Assembly (NCBI GenBank): GCA_010015805.1
Contig: ML978124.1
Span: 62,001-126,000, forward strand
Direction of reading: 5' to 3'
DNA: 64,000 bases
From: Rhizodiscina lignyota
Lineage: Eukaryota > Ascomycota > Dothideomycetes > Aulographales > Rhizodiscinaceae
Shown: piece after piece, positions 1 to 10,267 of the stretch
Position numbering within the stretch: position 1 is the first letter of the stretch
Layout: every line of letters begins with the position of its first letter
Notes under the pieces: model-generated
The model's input: the letters and a program-made list of their open reading frames with translations, nothing else
Database searches by the model: none
Told to the model about the DNA's origin: nothing
Program-made: the position numbers and the translations under genes

Positions 1-1042
1 CACGATCAGTCGTGTCACAGATGCCATACTTCTAAAACATTCCAGCTTCTGTGAAACTTCCCTTCAAGTCTTTGAATTTTCAATCACAGTTAGCTTACGA
101 AAGGCATGCAATTGTCGCCTACCCCATTCGGGAATTGAGCCCTTCCGTGGCGTTTCGCCGGACGAAGGCATGGAGATAGGAGTCCTTCTCACGAGAGGTA
201 ACAGTCTGCCAAGGCAACCGAGGTGGCGTATAACTCATCTTCACTCACAGCTCTGGGTGTTCTCATTGTGCAGCTTTGATACGCCGGCCAAACTTTGCGT
301 CGTCGTAGAGTGCTAGCCGCATCGGTCCATCCCTGATGGATTTCCAATACAATTATACCACGGCCTTCTCCACACGTTGAGTAACCAAAGCTCGAATAAC
401 GTTTCCTAAATGAGTTACTTGAACTCTTCTGCTCTGTATTCGTCTGTGAAACCAAAATTAAGCTTAATTCGACGGTGATGCCCGGGGCTGCAGGAAGTGT
501 GATTACTCACGCAAGCCCGATTACTTAGCAGCGTGGCTTGCTTCCCAGCCAAGCCCGCATTACCTCGATAAAGTAACTTCAGGATATTTCGTCATTTGGC
601 TGCTTGATAATTTGCTTAGTTGGTAAATTCCTTCATATGCTACGTTCACCCCCGTGTGTGAGGAATCCTCGACCAAGTGCTTGAAAATGATACCATAGCC
701 CGGACCCAGAACTTTGTCCCGAGCAACATTACTTTATGCCGCATTGTCGCTTGCAAATGCAAAAGAATTGATGAGCTCATTAATGACAACAGGGCGTGCG
801 TGCGTGCAAAATGATGCGCTGCATTATGACGGCGGAGAGGCATTCTCCGTCTTCTCTCGTTCACGCCTCGGCCAATAGCGGGACGTAGATCAGTGAGATA
901 CCAAGCAAGCAATCAGCTTACCCGGAGACTTCTATTTTTCAATAATTTGCACTGACAAGACAGTTCCGACGGAATCGGGTTACTGCGGCAAACAATCGTT
1001 GATGCTTTACTCTGTACGGCCCGACCGAAACACGATCGCACA
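1..1042. other. Intergenic / window edge, no gene seen
   Basis: Only short overlapping frames without family motifs or a credible start context are present. The last 100 or so bases are the likely promoter and leader of the DUF1907 gene that starts at 1043. Confidence 0.6.
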
Positions 1043-1963
1043 ATGACCGGTTGGCCCGTGGTTAAGGATACTACAGCTCCTCCGAATCTTGAAGAGTTGG
1101 TGCCAATAATCCAAGCTGGTCTGGATCAAAATTTCAAAGAGGCATCTGTTTCGGTTGCAGAATGTCCAGACCTCTCATCTCCTCCGTTCAACCTGGCAGG
1201 GCAGGGTCTCTGCGGAAATGAGCGAATCGCAGATATTGGAGGCCAGCCTTACCTCTCACCGGTGCCACAGCTTGACAAGAAGTATTTGTTGTTAGACATG
1301 GCAAGGTTGATGGAGATGCCGAAAGAGCAAGGTTTCCTTTTGGGTGCTGGTGCAGGACCATGCCATGAATTGGGCTACAACTCTGAATTGGTGCCGAATA
1401 TATCTTGGAAGGGCGACAAGATCAACTCAGGCTGCACTCGATATGTCAAAATTCAAGATTCCGGAGACCCTCGCTGTGACAAACTGGACTCTACGGGCTT
1501 TGCGCTGATGTGTAACCTCTTTGGTAGCGACGGTCTTCCAGGCCCTGTGCTGAAGATCACGGCAAAATCGCGAACAGGTCCACTGAACTTTCCAGCGACA
1601 GTCCAGAAAGCCCTCCGAGAGCAGTACAAGGACCATCGTATCTCCTTGGGCGGTGTGTTTCTTCTCAAGTCTGGCAAGGCTAGGATGCACGTCATGCCGG
1701 ACTTCGCAGGGAAGCCACTAAAGACAACCGAAGAGAAGCTGCAATGGCTGCGCTTCTTCGAAATGAACGCTCCGTTGGTTTGCTTGAGCGTGTTCCATTC
1801 GCATGATCCTGGTTTGAGCCTCCGCATGGAGCATACGCATTGCTTCTCGGATCATGGAGATGGAGGACATTATCACTTCGACACAACGCCAGACGAGGTG
1901 GAGTATGAAGGATACTTCCAGGCCAGCAAAGTGCTGTACAGAATTGATCGACCGCCTTCGTAG
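1043..1963 (+). CDS. DUF1907 / C11orf54-like zinc protein
   Basis: Single-exon gene of 306 aa that resembles the DUF1907 family, whose human member C11orf54 (PTD012) is a zinc-binding protein with reported ester hydrolase activity. The diagnostic part is near the C-terminus (about residues 262-282): an H-x-H pair (MEHTHCF), then SDHGDGGHYHFDTTPD, which carries the histidines that bind the metal in the human structure. Length matches the family (about 315 aa). No signal peptide or membrane segment is visible, so a soluble intracellular protein is expected. The ATG at 1043 begins the family-like N-terminus (LEELVPIIQAGL). It is isolated from its neighbours and shows no sign of decay. Family assignment is firm; the physiological substrate in fungi is not known from sequence. 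Confidence 0.9.
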   Translation: MTGWPVVKDTTAPPNLEELVPIIQAGLDQNFKEASVSVAECPDLSSPPFNLAGQGLCGNERIADIGGQPYLSPVPQLDKKYLLLDMARLMEMPKEQGFLLGAGAGPCHELGYNSELVPNISWKGDKINSGCTRYVKIQDSGDPRCDKLDSTGFALMCNLFGSDGLPGPVLKITAKSRTGPLNFPATVQKALREQYKDHRISLGGVFLLKSGKARMHVMPDFAGKPLKTTEEKLQWLRFFEMNAPLVCLSVFHSHDPGLSLRMEHTHCFSDHGDGGHYHFDTTPDEVEYEGYFQASKVLYRIDRPPS

Positions 1964-2753
1964 CCCGTTATCAACAATAGCATTGCTGTTGAACTGCACC
2001 GAGTGTGGAATTGGAGGCTCATGGAAGAACAATGACAGCCAATTGTGATTATCTCGTCATGTTGATTTCATCTTACCTGGCATTCCTGAGGCTATGAGTC
2101 GGAAACCTGGAGCCGTATCACGCCAAATATCGTGTATCGGTTCCCAGGCCCTAGATATTGTATCTTTGCGCTTCTTGTATTTCGGGTTTGTCGACTTCAG
2201 CCGGTTCTGCATTACAGTTGGGCTGGCAGCTTTTTCCGTCCCGTCGCGACAATTCCTTACAAGACACAACGTGTTACATCTGGCCGGATTCCCCAATGAA
2301 CCATTCCCCGATGAACGACTATGAATTTACCATCATTCATTTGGGCTGCGTTAGTGACACGTGGAATAAAAGCAATCGATACAGTTAGTTGTCTTGGAAA
2401 AAGGCCCAATTGTGTTGCAAAATTGGACGCCGGTGGGTGTCGGCGTTTAAGGTTCGCACTCGTCCCCTGAAACGAGAATGGTTCATTCCCGACCCATGCC
2501 TAATCGAGACAAGGCTTGAAGGCAGCAACTTTTTGCGTGGGACAACAATCTGCCGTTAAGAATAAATACGCCGGTATCTCTTTTGCTTTTCAATTGATTC
2601 TCAGTATTTTGTCTACAACCTTTTAAGTTCCCGCAACCGTTCCATTGTCACTTATAGAGGCGTTTACGGTGGCTGTCGCTATTCCGAAGCACACCACAAC
2701 GCTGATCTTTGATTTTCTTTGGAGAAGATTCGTTGAACATCTAGGAAGTCGCC
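1964..2753. other. Intergenic spacer
   Basis: About 790 bases between two plus-strand genes. Overlapping short frames of 60-80 codons show no recognisable motif. The 3' half is presumably the promoter of the methyltransferase at 2754. Confidence 0.5.
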
Positions 2754-3689
2754 ATGTCCGATAATAAGACCACCTCTGCTCCACACACGGAGGAAAAGAC
2801 GTTCCGTGCCTACACTTCACAGCAAGGCAAGGACTACGCTCAACATCGCTTCGGTTACAGCCCGAGCCTGTACCAAGCCATCATCGACTACCACAAAGGA
2901 GGAGGCCAGCTTGACATAATCCTCGATGTCGGTTGTGGCCCTGGCGTCGCTGTCCGTGCGCTGGCGCCGCAATTCGCCCATGCAATTGGCATCGACCCGT
3001 CTGAGGGAATGATTAGTACTGCCCGATCCCTCGATGAAAACAAGGGCATCCGCTTTGAAGTCTCCACGGCAGAAGACCTCGGGTCGCAGGTGTCACCACC
3101 TATTGCAGATTCAAGCGTTGATCTCATTATCGCCGCGACCGCAGCTCATTGGTTCGACATGCCCCGATTCTGGGCACGCGCTGCGAAAGTCCTCAAGCCT
3201 GGCGGCAGTGTCGCTATCTGGACGAGCGCCTCTGGTGTTGTTCACCCATCCGTTCCCAACGCCGCTGCTATCCAGAAAGCTCTCGATGAGTACAGAGACA
3301 AACACATCAGACCCTATGACGCACCTGGGAATGTTATCGCTGCGGACTTGTACACCAACCTGCCACTTCCTTGGACCAGCCCAGAGCCTGTCCAGGAGTT
3401 CGATGAAGATACCTTCGTCCGGAAGGAATGGGCTCCAGGGGGCGAGTTCCTAGTCGGCAGCGAACGAATGGTCGACATGGAAACGCTCGAGAAGGTTCTG
3501 GGTACCGCCAGTCCGATAACGCGCTGGCGCGAGGCTCATCCAGATGCTGTGGGTACTGAGAATGATGTTACGCGGCTACTGAGGAGGGAAATAGAAAAGC
3601 TTTTGCATGAAGCCGGTGCGGAGAAAGGCAAAGAGATGGTTAGAGGCTCTGTTAAGGGAGTTTTGTTGATGGTGAAAAAGAAGGCCTAG
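2754..3689 (+). CDS. Class I SAM-dependent methyltransferase (Tmt1/Crg1-like)
   Basis: Intronless, 311 aa. The N-terminal FRAYTSQQGKDYAQHRFGY segment and motif I DVGCGPG (about residues 60-66), followed by the acidic ribose-binding GIDPSEGM, match the fungal methyltransferases annotated as trans-aconitate methyltransferase-like or Crg1-like (small-molecule methylation in the cytosol). A post-motif segment AAHWFDMPRFW (near residue 132) is the typical HWFD signature of this group, and LKPGG (motif III region) follows. The C-terminal half is a variable, partly helical substrate cap. Start at 2754 is the first ATG after an in-frame stop region and gives the usual length. The substrate cannot be read from the sequence; family confidence is high, specific reaction low. 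Confidence 0.9.
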   Translation: MSDNKTTSAPHTEEKTFRAYTSQQGKDYAQHRFGYSPSLYQAIIDYHKGGGQLDIILDVGCGPGVAVRALAPQFAHAIGIDPSEGMISTARSLDENKGIRFEVSTAEDLGSQVSPPIADSSVDLIIAATAAHWFDMPRFWARAAKVLKPGGSVAIWTSASGVVHPSVPNAAAIQKALDEYRDKHIRPYDAPGNVIAADLYTNLPLPWTSPEPVQEFDEDTFVRKEWAPGGEFLVGSERMVDMETLEKVLGTASPITRWREAHPDAVGTENDVTRLLRREIEKLLHEAGAEKGKEMVRGSVKGVLLMVKKKA

Positions 3690-4456
3690 CCTTCCACTTT
3701 TCAGAGATTCCAGCAGTTGGAGGTGCGAGCGGCAAATTAAAGATACTTGAGAGATACATGAACTACTGTGGCAGCGACAGCGATCAAGTATTCGAGGAGC
3801 GAGTGATATTGCACAGGTATGAAAAGCGACGCGGAGAGGCACATGGAACAGTAGTGGTTGGTCAAGAGTCTCATAACTTAGAGAGGTAGCATAAAAGCCA
3901 TTCATCCGTCCACTACTGCAGTCATTCGCAAAATATTGCATTCATGTCCTGCAAACCAACTTCTTGTGCGATGGAAAAGTTTTTACATGTGCTATTATTA
4001 GGATGTCGGTCCGAGAGCCGCCACCGAAGAATATCCGTCCCGGCTCTACTCCGGCTGGTGTCATCAACATGATTCAGGGGCGACCTGAGTGGATCTGTCA
4101 ACGTGACCGGACGGTGATCCGGTATCAAATCACATGCCTTGTACCAAAAGAGTGCCAATGGACGATCATTTCCAGTGGAGAAGCACAAACGTGCATGCCG
4201 CCGGATTTTTTCTCGGTTCCAGGTTATCGTACGATTCGGTGTCACTCGGTCAGCTAACTACTACTTGCTTTCCGTGGCGATTGTGAAGCGTGTTCGTCGT
4301 GTCGACGTACCTCTGACGTATAAGTGCAAAACGGGCAATATGAAGCTGTACGCCAGGGGCTGCAATTATGAATAGCCTCCCCATTTCATTTTGAAGCGTC
4401 TCCAACGACTGCCTCAAGGATTATCTATACTTGTCAATCTATTTGCGACGCCGACA
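3690..4456. other. Intergenic spacer
   Basis: No gene recognised. Weak frames on both strands overlap each other and have no family features. Confidence 0.5.
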
Positions 4457-5388
4457 ATGGAAAATATCGGCAGTAAACAGTTTGCGGACTTCGACCTCGG
4501 AGGAGGCGTATTTATCGTGACTGGTAAGTCTGTTCGCCTGTTCTACGACTTTGATCTTGAACCCTGACTCCTCTCGCAGGTGGTGCACAGGGATTGGGCC
4601 TGGCCATGGCAGAGGGTCTTGTAGAAGCTGGGGGGAAAGGTACATCACCGCATCTCCAACGAAATCGAGTTTCGGCTAACCGCTGCTAAGTTTACTGCTT
4701 GGACCGTCAAACCGAGCCAGAAGAAGAATATTTGGAAGCTGAGAAGCGTGTCCGGCCTGAGTTTGGTGGCGAAATTCATTACCAGCAAGTAGATGTCCGC
4801 AACAACGATCATCTGAACAGTGTTATCGCTGGCATTGCCGAGCGCCATCAGCGTCTAGACGGTGTAGTAGCTGCCGCTGCCATTCAGCAGATACGCGCGG
4901 CAACCGACTATACGCCAGAAGACGTCAGAGAAGTGCTCGACATTAACTACACTGGCGCATTTATGACAGCAACAGCAGCAGCAAGGCAGATGTTCCGCTA
5001 CAAGTGCCGTGGATCAGTATGTCTAATTGCGTCCATGTCAGGTCACATTGCGAATAAAGGTCTTATCACTCCGGTCTACAACAGCTCGAAGGCAGCGGTA
5101 ATTCAACTCGCGCGAAATCTTGCAATGGAATGGTCTAAAGTAAACGAGAAGGGCGAAGGCGGAATTCGAGTGAATTCACTTAGCCCTGGAAACATCCTTA
5201 CCCCCATGGTTTTGAAGAACTTCGAGGAGAAACCGGAGCTGAGGACGACCTGGGAGAGCGAGAACATGCTTGGCCGTCTGAGTACACCGGAAGAATACAA
5301 AGGGGCTACGCTCTTCCTCCTTAGCAAGGCGAGCAGTTTCATGACCGGCGCAAACATGGTTATTGATGGAGGCTACACAGCTTGGTAA
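4457..5388 (+). CDS. Short-chain dehydrogenase/reductase (classical SDR)
   Basis: Three exons by phase: 4457-4523, 4580-4639 and 4691-5388, giving 274 aa. The first intron splits the cofactor motif, which reads TGGAQGLG (residues 22-29) after splicing; exon 2 ends with GGK and exon 3 opens VYCLDR, the usual second beta-strand of NAD(P)-binding SDRs. The catalytic triad is present as S159 (in ASMSG), Y172 and K176 (YNSSK), and the C-terminus ends MVIDGGYTAW as in sorbose/mannitol reductase-type SDRs. One oddity: the structural NNAG motif is replaced by VAAAAI (about residues 102-107). Likely a cytosolic NAD(P)-dependent carbohydrate or polyol oxidoreductase; the substrate is not determinable. 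Both introns are about 50-56 nt with GT..AG ends. Confidence 0.88.
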
Positions 5389-6896
5389 TGCGGAGGTCTC
5401 GTGGTCGTCAGTTTGGACTCTAGAGCGTTAGAATGTTATGTAATATATCCTGTCCTGGTGTTACGATATCCGTTATAAAATTATCAATGAACTTGACTAC
5501 ATCTGAGGCAGAATTAATAGAAGGATGAGTCTCTGAAGTAAAATCAGATGTGTCATATGCCTGATAGCACATTCGTCATGCGACCGGCCCCGCTAACCAA
5601 GACTGAAGTGTACGGGGTATTCTAAATGCATTACATGAGAGAGGGCGTATAAAAAGCCGAAATATTCGCTGGGAGAATGCGCGATATGTCCCTTTTACTT
5701 TTCAGACCGAATCACAGCTACACAGATTCACAATCTGACTCGTGGTAAGGTTGCTCAAACGACGAGTCGGACTGCGATTTCACATGTTATTAGTGACGCA
5801 GCGAAATGTTTCAGGAGAACTCCCATACCTCGTTGAATGATGTCCTACTGTAACATATCCTTACTTCATACCATTCCTCAGCGGCACCATTTTTCTGTTT
5901 TTTCATAGAAATCCTATTAGTCTGAGTAAATCTCATGAGCATTTTATGAGTAATACCGGTTTGCGCTGCATCCAACCTGTGAATGTATCCGCTACCATAT
6001 GGTAGAAATTCATCAGTAATACCACTGGAATCATGTTTAGGGACCCTTTACATCAGTCAGGCGCCCGCTATTAAGAATTCAAGAATCGGCAAGAAGAGCG
6101 TAAATACCTCATATACTGGCTTTGACCGCCACGAGTACGAATGTTTCTAAAGGCATTCGGGTTTCCGATGACGCCGTAAACGGGACACCGCAACCTTGGA
6201 CGAAATTTCCAGCTCGGTCTCCTGATTCCGATCGTGAAATCATGTCAAGAGCATTTTGGACATCTCATAGTCAAGTATGTCTGGGAAAATTCGATATTTC
6301 GTCATTCGCAAACTATTACGTTGCACAATACATAACAGATAGCGTAGTCGCGCGCAAGAATGCGCTGTCCCCGCAAAAACCCAGTCCTAGGAAAAGGCTC
6401 ATCCCAGCCGCGAAAGGGACACTGTCACTTTCATAGGCGGCTCGTCCCGTGTATCGGCGGTGGCTCCGTACCCTGGTGGTAGCTTTGCAGCTATCCTTGC
6501 ATTATCTGCATTATCCGGAGGAAGCTCCGAGCTGCTTGTAAGAAATACTACTGGACGTTGCAAGTTTCGGTCAGCCACGATGGCGGAACGTCGTCCGATG
6601 GCATTTGATGATTGTCCTAGCTCCCACCCGACGTAAATTCTACGTAAAAGCCCAGATCCAGTTTCAATGATCGTCGTTTATCGTACGGGTTGCTTTGTCC
6701 TCACTGGCTGGACGGGAGCATTTAAGGCACATTTTGCCAGGAACGTGCGGCTCTGAAAAACATGGAGTGCTTCAGAGCTTCATAAATATGGCCTTACCTT
6801 CACATCACAGTGAGGTCATCCTCGTGGTTGAAGAGCCGGAGCAAAGTTGCGAAATCATCACAATGTTACTTCTGAGACTCACTGAGTGCGAAGAAA
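5389..6896. other. Intergenic region with a promoter-like box but no gene
   Basis: About 1.5 kb. A 104-codon frame at 6122-6436 and an 85-codon frame at 6695-6952 have no family resemblance. A TATAAAAA box followed by a pyrimidine stretch lies at 5648 but no coding frame follows it. Confidence 0.45.
5648..5655 (+). promoter_or_regulatory. TATA-like box without a downstream gene
   Basis: TATAAAAA followed 40-50 bases later by a CT-rich tract (tcccttttacttttcag) and then a short transcribed-looking leader. No ORF of credible length follows within 1 kb, so this is either chance, a non-coding transcript start, or the promoter of a lost gene. Confidence 0.25.
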
Positions 6897-7183
6897 ATGG
6901 GCTCTGCCGCGCACACCAGGAAGCACAAGATTGCAGTCGTCGGATCTGGTAACTGGTCAGTCAGTCCTGTAGCGTATTCAAAACGCAAAAGGTAACGCAC
7001 GATGGGTGAAGGGCATCGGCAATCGCCAGAATAGTAGCAGAGAACGCGAAAGAACATGCAGATTTCGAGGAAACGGTGCCGATGTGGGTCTTCGACGAAG
7101 AGGTGGAAGTTAAGGATACCACGCATAGTGACGTCTTTGGCGGAGAGCCCACGAAGATTACTGAGGTACCAGCAGGTACATGA
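6897..7183 (+). pseudogene. Truncated NAD-glycerol-3-phosphate dehydrogenase (GPD1-like N-terminal fragment)
   Basis: Two exons (6897-6955 and 7012-7183) joined by a GTCAGT..AG intron encode 76 aa that align by eye to the N-terminus of cytosolic NAD-dependent glycerol-3-phosphate dehydrogenase: KHKIAVVGSGNW, then SAIARIVAENAKEH, then a VPMWVFDEEVE strand. The family is normally 350-420 aa; here the frame ends at a TGA after TKITEVPAGT, and neither the rest of the Rossmann domain nor the catalytic C-terminal domain follows. The third glycine of GxGxxG reads as Ala with the best splice. A convergent gene ends at 7269, so there is no room for a 3' part. This looks like a gene fragment left by rearrangement or partial duplication, not a working enzyme. 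Confidence 0.75.
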
Positions 7184-7268
7184 GAACGCCTATACTTTAT
7201 AGGTCTCGTACTTATTTAGTATTCGGTTCCGCTTCTACTCTAGAGCTATGTACAGTAACTTGAATATA

Positions 7269-7983
7269 CTAACTTGATGCAGCATGTGATGGCAGGACAA
7301 GAGTTCCGTTCCCCTCGAAGTCCGCGTCCCGTTGTGCATTCGCATCGCGCTGCTGCGACGTCACGAACTTGAGCTCTGCGAATTCCTGGTTCACGTTTGT
7401 CGGATCACCCGATCCCCAGAAGCCGCCTGGTTTGCCATTGTCAATGCATCTAGACTGTATTTCCTCCTGCACGCAGAGTCAGTCTTGTACTCGGTCATCG
7501 TTGTAACGTAGAACTTACGAGGACAGTGCAGCCATTCGGATAGCCTCCAGATCCAAAGTTTTGTTTAACCATGCGGAGATAATACGCAGGGGTAGGTCGT
7601 ACCGCAGTTTGGACGCTGCACGCCGGATAGTTACCCGATGAGCTAGTCTTATGGAAACTCAAGGTGTAGAATGCCGTATCCACCGTATGAGTGCAATCAT
7701 TCTGGGTGTTTCCATCACTGCTGCAATTGTAGATTGGGTCCCCGCCGGGATTACTGCACATCCAGCTTATCATGCTGCCCGCTGGTGTGGACGTGTCACC
7801 TATTTCAGTCTGCATGTTGTTGAGCCAGTCGGTCCAGTGCGGCGGCACTGTCGCTGGTTTTGCATCGCATCCGAACGCTCCACTTGGGTCTGGAGGTGAA
7901 GCCTGAGGAACAGCTTTAGCTTGGCTGAGGAGAAGTAGGACCAGACATGGTAGAAATAAGACAGGGAAACTAAACGAAAACAT
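7269..7983 (-). CDS. Small secreted cysteine-containing protein
   Basis: Two exons on the minus strand: 7519-7983 (starts at 7983) and 7269-7466, joined in phase 0 by a GTAAGT..CAG intron of 52 nt, giving 220 aa. The N-terminus has a strong signal peptide (MFSFSFPVLFLPCLVLLLLS, then QAKA as a cleavage context). The mature part has seven cysteines (FGC, WMC, YNC, NDC, PAC, NGC, SRC) and W/G/P-rich spacers, as in apoplastic fungal proteins. I do not recognise a named domain. It converges on the glycerol-3-phosphate dehydrogenase fragment. A secreted structural or effector-like role is an inference only. Confidence 0.75.
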
Positions 7984-8525
7984 CGTGACTTATCCGGGAG
8001 GATGACAGACTTGCACACTAGAACATTAAAGTAGAGGAGAAATGTCTTCCCTTATACTGTCAAGATCTTCTCAGCTCCGTGCTTCGCATGAAGGCAAATA
8101 AGAAATACATTCAACTTAAACAAGAATAGTAATAATCTTCTAGCCTCCATTTATGAGAGCCTACCATCCTAAAATTCTAGATAAGTTATTTTCAGTGCTC
8201 GAGTGTTGTGAGGTGATCGTATGGCCATGAGAAGAGCATTTCCGGCGGAGACGATACTCACATCACGAAAGCTAACAGCGGATTCCGCTGAGTTGAAATC
8301 CTCATCTATGGGCACCGTTCACTTGGTGATGAAGCATTGTGCTTTGAGAAGCCAGTAATGTTAATCAAGCCCCCTTCTTATCCTCGGATCGGAGGCTTCG
8401 AGATGACGAAGGCAATAAGATTACCACAAGGTTATTATAGAGAACAAAGATAGTATGCCCGCATGATAGCGAGGGGATTGCACTATGTAGTCCCACTGAT
8501 AATAGTGCCCTACGAAAACGCTAGC

Positions 8526-8551
8526 AACTACCGTGGAAGACTACGGTAGTT
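8526..8551. repeat. Perfect 9-bp inverted repeat at edge of AT-rich island
   Basis: AACTACCGT (8526-8534) and ACGGTAGTT (8543-8551) are exact reverse complements separated by 8 bases. It sits at the left edge of the AT-rich stretch; it may be the end of a worn small element, but no matching terminal repeat was found. Confidence 0.4.
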
Positions 8552-8559
8552 ATTACTTA

Positions 8560-8800
8560 GATTTAGATACTAAACTTAGTTAGACGTTTATAAGATATAA
8601 CGAGGTAGGGCTTCGTATATAATTAAGAACTCTTATCCGTAGAGCGGGTCCTAGGTCTTTATTTTCTATATTTACAATATTTAGAGAGAGAGAGAGAATA
8701 AATGAAAAACGTAGACTAATATATTTAACTAGTTAAATACTATATAATAGAACTACTTAAGAACCTGAGGTACAACCCTCACAGATTCACATAAGTTATT
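8560..8800. repeat. AT-rich, possibly mutation-worn element remnant
   Basis: The stretch is visibly richer in A/T than its flanks, contains a (GA)n run at about 8684-8697 and no open frame. Such islands in filamentous ascomycetes are often remains of repeats affected by repeat-induced point mutation; no family can be named. Confidence 0.35.
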
Positions 8801-9517
8801 GTGTTTCGTTGCAAATATATACATATTTGATCAATCTACGGAGTAGATGGGCAAAGATCGTTTGCGTTCGCGGAGATGAAGAAGAGCACCAGCGAGAGAT
8901 GGCGTGATGAGAGATTTACGCGAGTTGACAGTGACAGCGATAGTGAACTCAGGTACGCCTCACGCATACGATAGAGCAACAAATTTGATCGAATTGTCGT
9001 CCACTGGTACCGTACGGAGCTGCAAAGATAAGCGCGATGGATTATCGACATCAGAGGGATGTACATCAACTAGTCGAATGTGCGTTGAATCAGTCTCGTC
9101 TGTGAGCGGTACCTGCGCGTAACTGAATGACTCTATATGGCGAATATACCGACGTTTGTATTGCAAGTCTGCGCGGATGTGCCAAGCTGTTGTAAAATCA
9201 AGAACTAGAACAGGAAACTGAGTGGAAACGAATGACCATACGAAGGGGCTAATTGAAAAATGAAAAACTGAAGCTGAAGTTGAGGCTGAAAGGAGAACAC
9301 GAGGCGGCTTGGATGCCAAGAGTTCTAGGTTGAGGCTGCATCACCAGCCACCACCTTCGGTGTTTCTCAAGTGGAACGTCCAATACGCCACCACTTGCCT
9401 TGTGTTCAACTTTTGCCTTAGGAAACTTTGACTTGCGACAAACGTGTTCACCAAATTCTCGTCGGAATCGAAGACTTGCGAAAGTTACCAAGTTGTTAGG
9501 GGACACCGCTCACCGCG

Positions 9518-10267
9518 ATGGAAACCAGCTCGGAACAAACGACAATTCCAACTCTGCACCACCTATCTTCATCGCAGTCGAATCGCGTCCTTTGGGCCCT
9601 CGAGGAGCTGGCCGAGGGGAACGGACTCAAATACGGTCTGAAAGCTTATCCTCGCGAGCATGGAGTTGCGCCGAAAGAACTGAAGTCGATATCTCCGCTT
9701 GGAAAGTCACCGATCTTGACAGTGGAACCCGTCGACCAATCAGGCCACAACAGCCTCGCTGCCGAGAAAGAGGTCGTGACTGAGAGTCGCATCATTCTCC
9801 AATTCATCTCCGACAACTACTCAAATGGCATATGGGTGCCAGAGTCCCCAGAAGATAAGAAGCGTGATGCGTTCTTCCAGGAATTTGCAAACTCTACGCT
9901 TCAGCCGAAAGTGACGTATCCACTCATTTTCGAATTGATACCGGTGCAGCTCCCGTTCGGCCTACGTCAACTCGTACAGCTTATGGTCAAACCAGTGGTC
10001 AACCATTGGTTGCAAGACCTGGGGCCAATCTACCAGGTCTTGGAAGATGCGCTCTCTGAAGAGAAGCCGTGGTTTGCTGGGGCAAAGCTTGGCCTCGCAG
10101 ATTTTTGCATGAACTGGGGTATGGACATAGCGACACACCGCAAATATTTCGATGCAGCCAAGTACCCAAAGCTTGGAAAGTGGTACATGACGGTGGTGGA
10201 AAGACCTGCATACAAGGCGACCCTGCAGAAAGGAGGCTCTTATGACCTTCTCACATTTGATTCTTGA
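9518..10267 (+). CDS. Glutathione S-transferase (fungal Gtt-type)
   Basis: Intronless, 249 aa. The N-terminal thioredoxin-like domain carries LHHLSSSQSNRVLWALEELA (residues 13-32), the usual glutathione-site helix of fungal Gtt/Ure2-like GSTs, then SPLGKSPIL with the cis-proline, and ESRIILQFI with the glutamate-serine pair that binds the gamma-glutamyl part. The C-terminal helical domain contains KPWFAGAKLGLADFCMNWG, matching the conserved N-capping/hydrophobic staple region (G-x-x-x-x-D/ADF). It would conjugate glutathione to electrophiles or reduce peroxides in the cytosol. Start chosen at 9518 because it gives the correct position of the first beta-strand. Isolated gene with no sign of an operon-like arrangement. 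Confidence 0.92.
   Translation: METSSEQTTIPTLHHLSSSQSNRVLWALEELAEGNGLKYGLKAYPREHGVAPKELKSISPLGKSPILTVEPVDQSGHNSLAAEKEVVTESRIILQFISDNYSNGIWVPESPEDKKRDAFFQEFANSTLQPKVTYPLIFELIPVQLPFGLRQLVQLMVKPVVNHWLQDLGPIYQVLEDALSEEKPWFAGAKLGLADFCMNWGMDIATHRKYFDAAKYPKLGKWYMTVVERPAYKATLQKGGSYDLLTFDS

Larger units (their letters stand above)
7984..9517. other. Intergenic region with AT-rich island
   Basis: About 1.5 kb without a convincing gene. It contains an AT-rich stretch (about 8520-8830) with a GA microsatellite and a 9-bp perfect inverted repeat. Small frames at 8836-9319 are mutually overlapping and featureless. Confidence 0.5.

Noticed and set aside
6122-6436. 104-aa plus-strand open frame
   Set aside because: No family resemblance, poor codon character and no promoter at a sensible distance.
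8560-8800. AT-rich island as a transposon call
   Set aside because: No open frame, terminal repeat or target duplication could be identified, so no element is named.
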